Source: Gymnorhina tibicen (taxonomy: Eukaryota; Chordata; Aves; Passeriformes; Artamidae). From it: DNA of 64,000 nucleotides. The position numbers were made by a program, and so were the translations under genes. How positions within the stretch are numbered: the first letter of the stretch is position 1; each line of letters starts with the position of its first letter. Location of the stretch: assembly GCA_013399875.1 (NCBI GenBank), contig VXAZ01009370.1, positions 2,572,073-2,636,072 of the forward strand. Direction: 5' to 3'. Below are positions 23,501 through 33,600 of the stretch, in pieces. The notes below the pieces were generated by a model. That model ran no database searches and had not been told where the DNA came from. It saw only the letters and a program-made list of their open reading frames with translations.

Positions 23501-25844
23501 ACTCTCAGGCAATAAAAAGGGAGTAACTTTGGCCAGCTCATCTCCATAAACCAGTTTGCTGATCCCAGGTTAATGAGGTAGTGGGGTGTGCGTGCCCAGG
23601 TGCAGACAGGTAATTTGTAAAGGCTGCAGAACAAAAACAACTTCGGAAACGATTTTCCGATTACACAGCTGTGGTTCACACCCAGTGATAAAGCTATTTC
23701 AGAAGCCCTTGATCCAGAGGTTGCTTTTTCCCATTCCCAGGTTGCAGCCTGTCCTGCAGCAGCGTGGCTGCTTACACAGACACCATCAGATGGAACCGTG
23801 GTTCCTCTAAACAACTTTTCCTTTCTCAGCACCACCCCCACAGTGGGAGGGCTCCAGTCAGGTTCCCTGCTGGCATCACCAATTGCCAGCACAGCACAGG
23901 GGCTGCTGAAAGACCCAGCACACCCAAACCCACACATTACAACCACAGTCCAACACACCTCACCCTTTATTTTCTTGGAAATTTATCTGGCCTCAGAATT
24001 CTTCCATCTCTTAGTTACAATGGCCTTGTAGCCGTACTTTCACACTGAACAAGGTTCTTTTATTACTGCTATTTACAGTTACATCTCTCACCTCTGCAAC
24101 TCTGGTTAGAGCCTGGTGCTAACGACACCAAGGACATGGTTTGATCCCTGTATGGGCCATTCACTTAAGAGCTGGATCCTTGTGGGTCCCTTCCAACCCA
24201 GAACATTCTGTGAAACTTTGATATAAACAGCACAGTCTGGCTGATCTTACTTCCCCTCCTCTGGAAACTCTAGTAAAACCAGTGGTCATACTCAAGGCCA
24301 GGATTATCATCCACACCTCTGCTCTGTCATAGCTTCTCTTCATGTACTCTTAAAATTGCTTAAATGGAAAGAAGTATAAATACTTATTTACAGAAGCACA
24401 AATACTTATTTTCAGTGTGTCATGAGAACCGTATATTAGAAACTGTGGAGTCTCATCTGTTACTCCAGAGACCACACACATATTTCAAATTAATCTTCTT
24501 AACATTACTTCGATGATCAGGTGCTTCACCAGAAAAAAGCTTTCCTAGCCATTTTAACCCAAAAGGAACCATTTCTACAAAACACAAAAACTTGCACTGG
24601 GGTCCTTACTTCTGTTCAGCCATTCATTTCAAGCTGTGGGTCCTGCTCTATTTAACAGTACCCACTGTCACTTTTATTATGACATTTATACAGTTCACTT
24701 TCCTGTGTGTTTTTCCCCAAGCAGCCCACTGCAGCTAAGGGACTTCAACAAGACATGACTAAACCTGCCCATGCAAGGCAGACCTAACACGATACTTCAG
24801 ATGATTCTGGATGCATTTCCCTGAATTCCTGCCAGAGACGTAGAGCAGTGTTCCATCAGAGGTCAGCAGAGAGAATTTTCAGGATGTTCTGATAGCAGAA
24901 CCATTCTAATAGTTCTAATAGTGAACCATTAGCTGCACTAAGCTGTTGTGTCTATTTATTATGTTAGATTCCAGACTAATAAAGGTAATACTATTAAAGC
25001 AAACATGTTAATGCTGATGGAGTTTTTCAAGTCTGACTACCATCAAAACACTTCAACTTTTGGTGGCTTTTAACATCAGCTCCGGATTAAAAACACACAT
25101 CTATTACAATTCTAGTAAACACAAAACATCATTATTAACTATTTACCTTGCATACTGACGTATACAAGAGCAGATAACGCACATATTATGGAAGCCAGAA
25201 GAATGAGGAGGCCGAGCAGGTAGCTGTGCAGCAATCCTCCCCCAGGACAGTTAAACTGCCCCTTGTGAACCGTGTAAAGGACAAGAATCCCAATCCACCT
25301 GCCGGGACGTGAGATAACAACAGTTACAGCCGGAAGGGAGAAGAGCCTGCAGCCAAGCGATCACCTGATCGACAGCGCTCGTCTTAACGAGAGCGCTGCA
25401 CAAAGACTAACAGCAAGGGACCTGTTACATAAACAAAGCGTCAGAATGAAACACTCAGCAGGAATTACAATTCAGTCGAGTGCAGACCGAGCCACAGGCT
25501 CCCTGCGCGGTGCTACTCGTTCCCTCCCTCAGGTCCCAAGGCACCGCGGCTGGCGGACACAAAGCAGTCACCGTACGAATTACGAAACCACACCAGCGCT
25601 ACTCGGAGATTAGGCACAGCGGGTGACGGCGGCCCGGAGCGCTCCGGCAGCGCGGGCACCGCACCGTGCGTGATGTGCCAGGGACCGACACCGCCCGGGC
25701 CGCGGGCACCGCTCATCCCGCCGGGAAGCGGCCCCGGGGCGCGCCTTACCACACCAGCCTGACGAACAGCTCGAAAGCCCCCGGGAGCACGAAGTCGTCG
25801 CTGCCGATGGCCCAGCGCCGGCCGAACACCACGAGCCCCGGCAT
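15162..25844 (-). CDS. DAGLB: DAGLB, sn-1-specific diacylglycerol lipase beta (complete, 15 exons, 674 aa)
   Basis: DAGLB hydrolyses diacylglycerol at sn-1 to make the endocannabinoid 2-arachidonoylglycerol at membranes. Exons in transcript order: 25750-25844, 25147-25298, 22792-22966, 22021-22282, 21805-21930, 20695-20822, 19655-19781, 19223-19306, 18681-18758, 18200-18280, 17984-18111, 17412-17480, 17244-17316, 16808-17061 and 15162-15354. These sum to 2025 bp with every phase consistent. Residues 1-155 hold four membrane helices, starting [17 protein letters not shown]. The lipase nucleophile is Ser446 in GHSLGGG, the acid is Asp498 in VGKD, and the base is His642 in TDHMPD. All three are shifted by +3 from human Ser443/Asp495/His639. 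The regulatory loop and C-tail ([20 protein letters not shown]) also match. DAGLA is excluded because it has a long C-tail. The gene is intact. Confidence 0.97.
15355..16807 (-). other. DAGLB: DAGLB intron 14
   Basis: This 1.45-kb intron has A-rich runs on the plus strand around 16170-16210. It carries one copy (16635-16666) of a 32-bp segment repeated exactly in intron 11. No coding segment is seen. Confidence 0.7.
16808..17061 (-). CDS. DAGLB: DAGLB exon 14
   Basis: This 254-bp exon runs from [20 protein letters not shown] to [13 protein letters not shown]. It includes the PTELDG and [10 protein letters not shown] segments, which are shared closely with human DAGLB. It ends at GTAAGT after two bases of an Arg codon. 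Confidence 0.96.
17244..17316 (-). CDS. DAGLB: DAGLB exon 13
   Basis: This 73-bp exon encodes [24 protein letters not shown]. It restores phase 0 before exon 14. Confidence 0.93.
17412..17480 (-). CDS. DAGLB: DAGLB exon 12, catalytic aspartate
   Basis: This 69-bp exon ([20 protein letters not shown]) holds catalytic Asp498. Its acceptor tract on the transcript strand is an uninterrupted run of 22 T directly before the AG. Confidence 0.94.
17984..18111 (-). CDS. DAGLB: DAGLB exon 11, catalytic serine
   Basis: This 128-bp exon encodes [20 protein letters not shown] followed by [17 protein letters not shown] is the nucleophile elbow, with Ser446 as catalytic serine by my count. Confidence 0.96.
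18200..18280 (-). CDS. DAGLB: DAGLB exon 10
   Basis: This 81-bp exon encodes [27 protein letters not shown]. It is in phase 0 at both ends and directly precedes the nucleophile exon. Confidence 0.94.
18681..18758 (-). CDS. DAGLB: DAGLB exon 9
   Basis: This 78-bp exon encodes [26 protein letters not shown]. The DxLTDLSA motif is conserved in DAG lipases. The donor is GTGTGT. Confidence 0.93.
19223..19306 (-). CDS. DAGLB: DAGLB exon 8
   Basis: This 84-bp exon ([20 protein letters not shown] then VRGTLSFE) carries the first strand of the lipase_3 fold, with the VAVRGT oxyanion-side motif. Confidence 0.94.
19655..19781 (-). CDS. DAGLB: DAGLB exon 7
   Basis: This 127-bp exon encodes [40 protein letters not shown] and NK. 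It precedes the alpha/beta-hydrolase core. Confidence 0.94.
20695..20822 (-). CDS. DAGLB: DAGLB exon 6
   Basis: This 128-bp exon encodes [32 protein letters not shown] and CKLNGDC. The AAAAYGWP motif is diagnostic of diacylglycerol lipases. Confidence 0.94.
21805..21930 (-). CDS. DAGLB: DAGLB exon 5
   Basis: This 126-bp, 42-codon exon ([20 protein letters not shown] and onward) sits between CAG and GTAAGG and is in phase 0 at both ends. Confidence 0.95.
22021..22282 (-). CDS. DAGLB: DAGLB exon 4
   Basis: This 262-bp exon encodes membrane helix 4 ([20 protein letters not shown]) and the start of the cytosolic part ([29 protein letters not shown]). The CCC cysteine cluster after the last helix is shared with human DAGLB. 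Confidence 0.95.
22792..22966 (-). CDS. DAGLB: DAGLB exon 3
   Basis: This 175-bp exon encodes [20 protein letters not shown], membrane helix 3 ([15 protein letters not shown]) and the start of helix 4. Its phase joins exons 2 and 4 exactly. Confidence 0.94.
22967..25146 (-). other. DAGLB: DAGLB intron 2
   Basis: This 2.2-kb intron holds a CR1 tail at about 24110-24220 (annotated separately). Otherwise it is non-coding. Confidence 0.7.
24110..24220 (+). mobile_element. truncated CR1 LINE 3' end
   Basis: The sequence GATCCTTGTGGGTCCCTTCC, followed by AACCCAGAACATTCTGTGA, is the characteristic 3' terminus of avian CR1 retrotransposons. Roughly 100 bp are recognisable. It lies antisense in DAGLB intron 2. 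The left edge is approximate. Confidence 0.75.
25147..25298 (-). CDS. DAGLB: DAGLB exon 2
   Basis: This 152-bp exon completes the Trp codon and encodes [20 protein letters not shown] followed by membrane helix 2 up to YVSMQ. The ends are GCAG and GTAAAT. Confidence 0.94.
25750..25844 (-). CDS. DAGLB: DAGLB exon 1 (start codon)
   Basis: The exon begins at ATG (25844) and encodes [20 protein letters not shown] onward to the start of the first membrane helix. It ends at a GTAAGG donor after two bases of a Trp codon. It lies in a CpG-rich island. The start is chosen because human DAGLB begins MPGMVLFGRRWAI. Confidence 0.95.
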
Positions 25845-25914
25845 CCTGCGGGTCCCGCCGCCGCTGCCGCCGCTGCTCCCTCAGGGCCGCCCGAGCCCCG
25901 CGCCCCCCACCCNC

Positions 25915-26054
25915 ACAGGGCCCCGGGCACAGGGCCCCGGGCACAGGGCCCCGGGCACAGGGCCCCGGGCACAGGGCCCCGGGCACAGGGCCCCGGGCAC
26001 AGGGCCCCGGGCACAGGGCCCCGGGCACAGGGCCCCGGGCACAGGGCCCCGGGC
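25915..26054. repeat. GC-rich minisatellite, 10 perfect copies of a 14-bp unit
   Basis: The unit ACAGGGCCCCGGGC repeats ten times without error over 140 bp. It starts 71 bp upstream of the DAGLB start codon, in the 5'UTR or core promoter. A single N at 25913 sits just before it, so the copy number may be uncertain in the assembly. Open frames across it on both strands are products of the repeat. Confidence 0.95.
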
Positions 26055-26130
26055 TCCCTCGGGCCTCAGCGGCTGCCGGGCCCCGCTGCTCCAGCACAGG
26101 GACAGACCTGAGCCAGTGGAGACGGCAGCA

Positions 26131-26480
26131 CCGCAGTGCAAATAAACGCTGCTCAGGTGGGCTTAGGAATGAGAACCAGCACTGACGAGGGAGGCAAATT
26201 AAACTGAAGATAAAACAAAACACACACAAGCGCCAAATCCTCCTCTGCACCAGGCTGGAGACGGAGCTCTTACTAAACAAGCAGAACTCAGTCATCATTG
26301 CTTCCATCGGTGATAATGCCCTTCAGAGCCTTAAAAGCTTTATATTTCAATACAGCAGTGACATTAAGCAACGCGTCCTCACTGCAACTTTTCATTCAGT
26401 CCCAGGCGAACAGAAAACTTTCACATTCAGGAATGAAGGAAAAAAACCCAAAAAAAACCCCGAAATGTTTTCACCATTTC
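26131..26480. other. DAGLB-KDELR2 spacer
   Basis: About 350 bp of ordinary non-coding DNA lie between the DAGLB island and the KDELR2 3' end. The two genes are in the same orientation. I see no separate element in it. Confidence 0.55.
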
Positions 26481-27647
26481 ATAAAGTGTTTATTGAGGAT
26501 GGTAACACAGGATAAATCATGCAACAGCTCAGTAAAAAAAGGGAATCATTTAAAGGATGAAGAATGGTAACTGGTGCTGCTGATTCTGAAAAGTTTATAA
26601 AAAAAATATTAATTGTCCAAAAGTGACATCGAAAACCACTTGAAGCTGAACATGGAAATTGCTTATAAAGCATTCATTAATAAGAAAATGTAGATATTGT
26701 TTAAAATGATCACCCACAGATTTCTGTAATCAACAACTTACACGTCTCCCATTCCTACAGCTGTAATGGTGGAGCAGGGCTGGACATCCAAGATATTTAA
26801 CCTTCTCTTCCTGAACACAACACAGTCACAAACATTTGCCACTAAGTAACACGATCGCACCTCTTACCCCTCACGACCTGGGCTGCCAAGTGCTTTCATT
26901 GATCGGGATTACCTTCCCAGACATCATGGCAGAACAGGAAAGGGCCCATCCTTGTGGCCTCGAGTGATTTCCTCACTGCTCTCTTGCCATCAGTCTGTTT
27001 TAGAAGGGGAACAACTACAAAGTGTGACTGTTCCCCTTCTAGCACCAACACATATTTTGAATAAGGAACTCCATGTCAGCAGATGGCACAAAGACTGGGC
27101 ACCAGCACATCACATCAAACATTGGTGGTTTCAGATTTAGAGTTGACATATATTCGCCTTTTGGAAAAAAAATAAATATAGTGGAATGAAAACTGAATCA
27201 AAGGGAAAGAACAGATGACTACCATCCATCAAGGATGCACATATTTGTGCACTGAAAAAAAAAAAAAAGAAAAAAAATCAGTCATTTCAAAGAAAATCTT
27301 GAAAATTAAAAAAACGTTTGCACTTGTTCCTGGTCATAAACAATCTCACAAAAATCTCACTTTTGGAACTATTCCAATTGAAACCATACACTGAATTTAT
27401 TAATACAGTATAAGTTTCTTTATGTAAAAAATCTTTATACATAGTAATAAAAAAGATAAAGGCAAGATGCATCAAACAGAAATCTGCTGGTTGTTTTTCC
27501 TCCGTTCTTACAGAGCCGCTGATGACTACCTGCACTATAAAGAGCTGTGTTTCTGACTTTCTGTCTCAAGCATCTTCGCCTTTGCTTGTGATAAGGATTG
27601 TTCTGTCCAAGCATCCAAAAGGACAGATGCTGGTGATGTTTTGGCAC
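26480..27647 (-). other. KDELR2: KDELR2 3'UTR
   Basis: About 1.15 kb of AT-rich non-coding sequence follow the stop, with A-runs on the plus strand near 27254-27277. The end is set by the AATAAA at 26489-26494. Confidence 0.65.
26489..26494 (-). terminator. KDELR2: KDELR2 poly(A) signal
   Basis: AATAAA on the minus strand is the last hexamer before the DAGLB spacer. It gives a 3'UTR of about 1.15 kb. Confidence 0.55.
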
Positions 27648-27682
27648 TTACGCTGGCAAACTGAGCTTCTTTCCCTTGAGAA
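27648..27682 (-). CDS. KDELR2: KDELR2 exon 5, COPI tail and stop
   Basis: This short terminal coding segment of 35 bp ([13 protein letters not shown] at 27648-27650) carries the KKxSxxx-type cytosolic retrieval signal of KDEL receptors. It is too short to stand out as an ORF, but phase and sequence fix it. Confidence 0.94.
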
Positions 27683-30600
27683 CTGCAAGGAAAAGTGGGA
27701 AAGAAAACAGTCAGCAAAACAAAGTTGTGATGTAGGAGAAGCAAACGCTGTTAAAATGTCAAAGGGACCAAAACCTTTCACACCAAATGGGTCCACTGCA
27801 GACAGTCCTGCCAGGCTGCCTCTCTCTTCAGTACATACTGGTAAAACTAGAATTAACAATTCTAATCTTGCCCTCTTATGGCACCCTGGAATTCCCACTT
27901 TTCATCCTCATAGGACATACCAGCCCCTCACCACAGTCTCTTAAGAATTATGACTAAAACAACACAGCCCCATGCAGCTTTGTGGTTACATGATGGAAAC
28001 TGAAATGCAAGTAAGGGCAGAATTATTAATGCAGTCAGCAGAAGTGTCTGCTTCTACGTTCAGCATGAACAGAAACATCCAAAACACTTTCAACTTTTAT
28101 GGTACTTAAAGCACTGAGAGAGGTGTCTGTAAGCACAGGACCTGCACATAACAGTGTACATGGTCAGGGGATGCAGGAGGATCATGCTTATCCATGGAAG
28201 GCAACAGCAATATATATTTACCCGTACTTAAGTTTTTCCAGAAGTTCATCAGACCATCCATATATTTATATTCTACCCATACCCCAGAAATGCCCCCCAG
28301 TAGCAAAAATGTACTTGATAAATTAAGGATATTTCAGCACTAATTTGCACACAGAATTAACGAGCTCGTCATGCTGATGGAGCAGATCCCTATGAACCTG
28401 TTAACTGCTACATTCCACAACCTGAAGCTGGAGGTCACTGCACTACTTACCTTTTGTAACATACAAATAGAAGAAGTCACAGTACAGAACGGTCTGGACC
28501 ACACCAGCAACAACAGCTATGAGGTCAAAAAATCCCTCAAAGTAGTAGCGCCAAATCCAGTTGACCAAGTACAAGGCACGGTACAGACCCAAGAAGAAAA
28601 GATAGTGAGTAGTGATGGTCTCTGCTTCCCCAGTTTTGCTGATCATAAAAAGTTGAGGGAGAATAGCAACCGATTCCAGATAGATGGAGAAGGTCCACAG
28701 TATCTGAAAGGAATAAAACACAAGTATACTCAACTGTCTTAGTGGGAACAGTAGGACAGAAAACATTTGACTTGGCTTGACTTCTCACTCTCTAACAATG
28801 TTATGAATGAATACCTATTCATAACAGTATTTTGGCAAACCTTCCTTGGTACAGGAAAAACTAAGTGAAAGCTTCATAATCAGCCAGAGGATGGTAGGAG
28901 GGAACTCTCCTGGCAGACAGCAGACTCTCCAAAGCAGCTCTCTGCTGAGCTGGCACACACAGGTTTACTTGTGAGGGAACCTGTAATTCTCCACTGCACA
29001 TTACCATGACACACAGCTTACAGAGCCTGTGCTGTGAAAGCTGCAGGGAAGATGAAGTCCTTTTTCCCCTCACAATGTTCTTCCATTTTTATCTATTTGT
29101 TTAAAGAATGAGTCAGCACAGAACAAAATTTAAAATAATGTCTTGAAGTGTTGCAATTCAAATTCCCTTACTCTGCAATAAATTCATTTAACCCCAATAT
29201 AAAAATGCTGCTCAGTCCATGTAAAACAAGCATCTGAAGTTACTCACTATTTTGTAGGAAAAATTACCTCTTTGCACTCTCTATAATTACATTTTTAATA
29301 TAAATTTTCTTCAATTAAACACTTAGCTGCATTTTAAATACAACACAATTCTTTTTAATACTCTAGACCATTTGCAGTTCTATAAAATTTAAGTAGTAAA
29401 TTCCTTTTGTTTTCACCAGGTGGCACCAACTATTCACAAACTGCATTCCTGGGGATTTCTTCAACAAACTGAACAAAAGGAATTCTGAATTAATACAGCC
29501 ATCAGAGTGTGCTGGGAAAAACACAGTCTTCTGCTTAATAAAATAATCAATGCTGATAACAGTGCTGGTCTCCTGAGGTGCTTTAAATTTGCACAGACAT
29601 CTGCACCACACAGATTCACTGAGGAAAGGATTAGCCTGAACCTACTAAACATAGACACCCTTCAACCATTCACTGCTCAGGCTAAAAACACTCGTCCTCA
29701 TGTTCTAAATATTTTGAGGAAAAAAAATTATCATCTCCTGCCCACGACCAACTCACCTCCAGAGGAGAGAAGTCATGATTGACAAGAAAGGAGAGCCCAC
29801 CAACAGGAACTATCAGAAACTCCACTCGGAAGGTGTCATGGTTTCCATCGTAGGTGGCCTTGAACTTCATGTAGATCAGGTACACGGTGGCGTACGAGCA
29901 GGCGATGTAGATAAGCTGAGGGCAAGGAGAGAAAGAAACAAAAAACCAAAACGATCCCTAGAGGTCCCAGAATTAAATCACACTCCCTGAATAAGCACTA
30001 AGAGGAGTTAAGAGTGGTCTTTTTTTGATTCTTTGCATTGTTTATGTGGTTTTTCTGGCTGCTGGTGGTGCTTAACTTTTGTCAGCAGAGTAATAATTCA
30101 AAATGAGCGACTCTGGGCTCTACTGGTGTTGTTGCTTTGAAGGCATCACATGCCCACGGCTGAAGTGACTGCCCAAAGGTGAAGACCCTTTCCAGAGCAG
30201 ACAGAACTAAGGAAGTGACTGGAGAAGGAATACATGTTCTGCAACTGCAGGGGAAGCACTGGCCCCAAACATTTCGGTTAAAAATGTGCAGGTGCATACA
30301 CACAGTAATAATGGAAGGGGCCTTTCTGCATTCAAAAAGCCCAGCGTAGTGTGGCTTATGTGGCAATTACAAAAATATTCAGTAAGCCCCATTCAGACAA
30401 CCAGGTAACATATCACAAACAAGCTGATTTGCTTTGGACCTTTAAACAGCTCTAAAATCTGAAGAGTGGCAACTGGACATTGCTCTTCACCAACCAACAG
30501 GCCAAAAAACCTGCAAGACTAACAGGCTGAGAGAAGCAACCAAGCAGAATTCAGTTTGAGCTATGTCTAACCATTTTGAATGGTTATGGCACAGCAGACT

Positions 30601-33600
30601 TCATAGCTATTCCCTGTGGAATAAGCAAAAAGCTTCATTTTACAGATGAGAAAACAGAACCAGAGAGAATCTAAGACTTTCTAAAGGTCAATCTGCCATC
30701 ATCAGGACAGAACTCATTGTCCTGGAGTCCACACAGTACAGCAGACTAGACAAATATTTCAGCTTCTGCCAGTTTCAGCACAAAGATTAAATGTTCCAAA
30801 CCATTTATCACATTAAAAAACAGAGAAGTAACAGATTAAAAACCCCACTGTTTGCAGATGCTATTAATCACTAAAAGCTCTGCTCACAGATACAAAATCC
30901 TACAAATACTGTATTAAGGAGCTCAGAATCCAAAGGCTCTGCTACACAAGCATCCCAGCTGAGTAAAGATAAAGGACCACAGGACAGGATACAGGGAGCC
31001 TTTACTACAGGTGTAAACTAATCACAGCTGGTATGGTCATAGAAGACACTAAGAACGTGTGAATGAATCCAAATTTCTTATATTACATATTTCTTCATCT
31101 CAGCAATCTCAACTCTCGACTTCTCAACTGAAGTTCTCTCAAGTTCTCAACTATTGATACAGTCTGTGTAACATTATATACCCCTACATGTATGTAAATA
31201 GAACATGAAGTTGTGTTGGGACACTCAAGCAGCTTCATCTTGACACTACAACAATGGGGTGAAAAGACAATTATATCCAACAGACTTTCTAAGCAGTAAC
31301 CTTTGAAACTGAAATAGAGGCTACCATTTTGAAAGTCAGTATTTCCACGTTCATTCCTTTTCTGGTTAGGAGGGCTGCAGAACAAAGATGTGGTCATGGC
31401 CCTGAATCACAACCAATAAATAAATAAATGGCAATACCCCCCTACCTGCTCCTTTAGTGCACCTAACAGTATCTTCCAATCAGAAATTACATATGGAAAA
31501 AGCTTCTGTTTCAAGAATATTTTATTTAATCCACAGCTCTTCATCTATACTGTTAATATTAAAAATTAAGCGTACACATTTCACTTGTTGGAAAGCAAGT
31601 GTGAGTTTAAGACACAAAATTTTATTTTACAGTATTATTTCCCTAATTCTTCAATACGATTTGCCTTATTGATTGTTTAGTCTCTCCTCTTGGCAAAGTT
31701 ATAGTGCCCTCTGAATTAAAGCTGAAAAGCATCAGGAAAATCCAAGAGTAAAGCAACTGGATTAAAAAGCACAAACATACTGTCCTCTCCCAGACTACTG
31801 CTTTATTTTCTTGTACTCAGCACCAGAAATCGCAGGAATGAATAAGAAGTAACAAACTCAAATTCAGGCTCACTGACATTCAGTGGGCAAGTGACGGGGG
31901 TGTAACTCACAGAAGCTACATTCCTTGGAGCTTACTCCTGTCAACTTTTGATCAGCCTCTGACCAGACAATAGCTGCAATTCTGGCAGTGCATTCTGAAT
32001 ACTAATTTACCTTGTAGTGAATAAAAGGAGATTTACTTGCGCTTTAATGTCTCAGTTGAGGAATACAGTTTATTTGAACTGTTTTTCCAAAAGCTTTTAT
32101 TTTCAATAACCAAAATGCCATTTGTTCTAAATGTCACAGTCTGATACAGTTTTTTAAAACCGCATGTAGAGTGCAGAACAAAAAGTAGGATTTTGAGTCC
32201 ATCTTTCACAGTCTTTATCTAAAGCCCATCTAGAACTTACTCTGTAACAATTGTGCAGTGGGCCATACAAAGTGGCTTTTATTAATGAAATTATGCACTC
32301 TGCATGCAACATCACTGGCTTTTCTAACTCTTCAGTATACTCTACCTTCATAGATGTGTTATACAATGAAATGAATGAAGTGAAGAGGTCCAGGTAACGG
32401 GTAGTGAAGACCAGTGCAAACAGAAGCTGGCTTTTCCCAGAAATACCTGAAGTGACAAAGGAAATAATTAATTATTCAGAAAGTGATGAGGTGCTTTGAA
32501 ACACTTGATGCCCGGGATGAGAAAGGATATATCCTTTATTTTTAAGCAAGTTGATCACAAAATTAGGACAAAATCCAAGCTCCCAAGCTGTACAAACCGA
32601 ATTCTAAGCCCATATAGCTCAGTAGTGTGAACATAAGTTACCTCGTACTGGAAGAGGTGCTGGCACTACACAAGGTTTAGAAGTTGCTCACAGCAGGTAG
32701 TGTCATCTCCAAAAATATCACCTGCAAGCTATCTGTTCTGTATTATCACTGGGCAAGGCTGCATTAGCTTTTGGTTCTCAGAGTGCTGTCACATGCCTCA
32801 GTACAACCTTTAGATGCTGAATAGCTGGAAAGGTACAAGGGCAACACACAGAACAGACCCAGCGACAAGCAGAAGGTACGCTGGCACCAGTAACGGGATT
32901 TTAGAGGAATACATACATTTTAAAACATAAGGCAATTCAATCCACAGACTCAATCGGCCATATGGTGAGAAAAACATCAAACAATCGAGCCCACATGTTA
33001 TTATGTACTAAAACAAAATTATAAAAAGAGAGGGAAGTGAGATAAAATGTCAGACATCCACACTGCATCTTCAAAGCAACTTTCGATTCTAGGTCAAAGC
33101 CCCAATGTCGAAACGTTTGTTTGCACTTAACTCTGGGCACTAGAGCACAGTTAGAAGCATAAAAGCTTCGCAAAAATGGTCACTAAAAGCTTCTGAAAAC
33201 TGAGGTGAGGCATTGCTCCATAATACTGATGTGGTGGTGTGTCACAGCAGGGGACAAAACAACCTATTCTGTGCCTCTATCTTGTTATTCCAATTACTCT
33301 TGTTTTCAGTCATCCAGGGTGAAAATAATTGAATCTGTTCAGCTAAGCATGCAAGTCTTGTTCAAAAAACAAGAGGGAAAAATACTCTGTAGGAGAGGGT
33401 TATGATGCAAGGCTGAAAATCCTTGTCCCTTTATACAGAGATATTTCTAGAAAGGCTTTTATTAACAGTGCCATAAAGCAATTAGAAGAAGGCAATCTGC
33501 TATGGCTATTGAAGTCCTTTTCCACTCCAGCTTAAGGAACATGGAACAGGCTGCTCCAGATGAAGGAATTTAACGTATGAAGTACAGGAATGGCTGAAAC

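Larger units (their letters stand above)
25500..26130. promoter_or_regulatory. DAGLB: DAGLB CpG-island promoter region
   Basis: A dense GC/CpG segment spans exon 1 and its upstream sequence, flanked by AT-rich DNA on both sides. The transcription start is inferred to lie between 25845 and about 26150 but cannot be placed exactly. The minisatellite occupies the middle. Confidence 0.6.

Noticed and set aside
25915..26054. CRISPR-like regular array
   Set aside because: The unit is 14 bp with no spacers, in a vertebrate CpG island. It is a minisatellite.
25513..26307. 264-codon minus-strand open frame with repeated GALCPGPCARGPVP
   Set aside because: It is created by the 14-bp GC array and contains an N. 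It overlaps the real DAGLB first exon in another frame.
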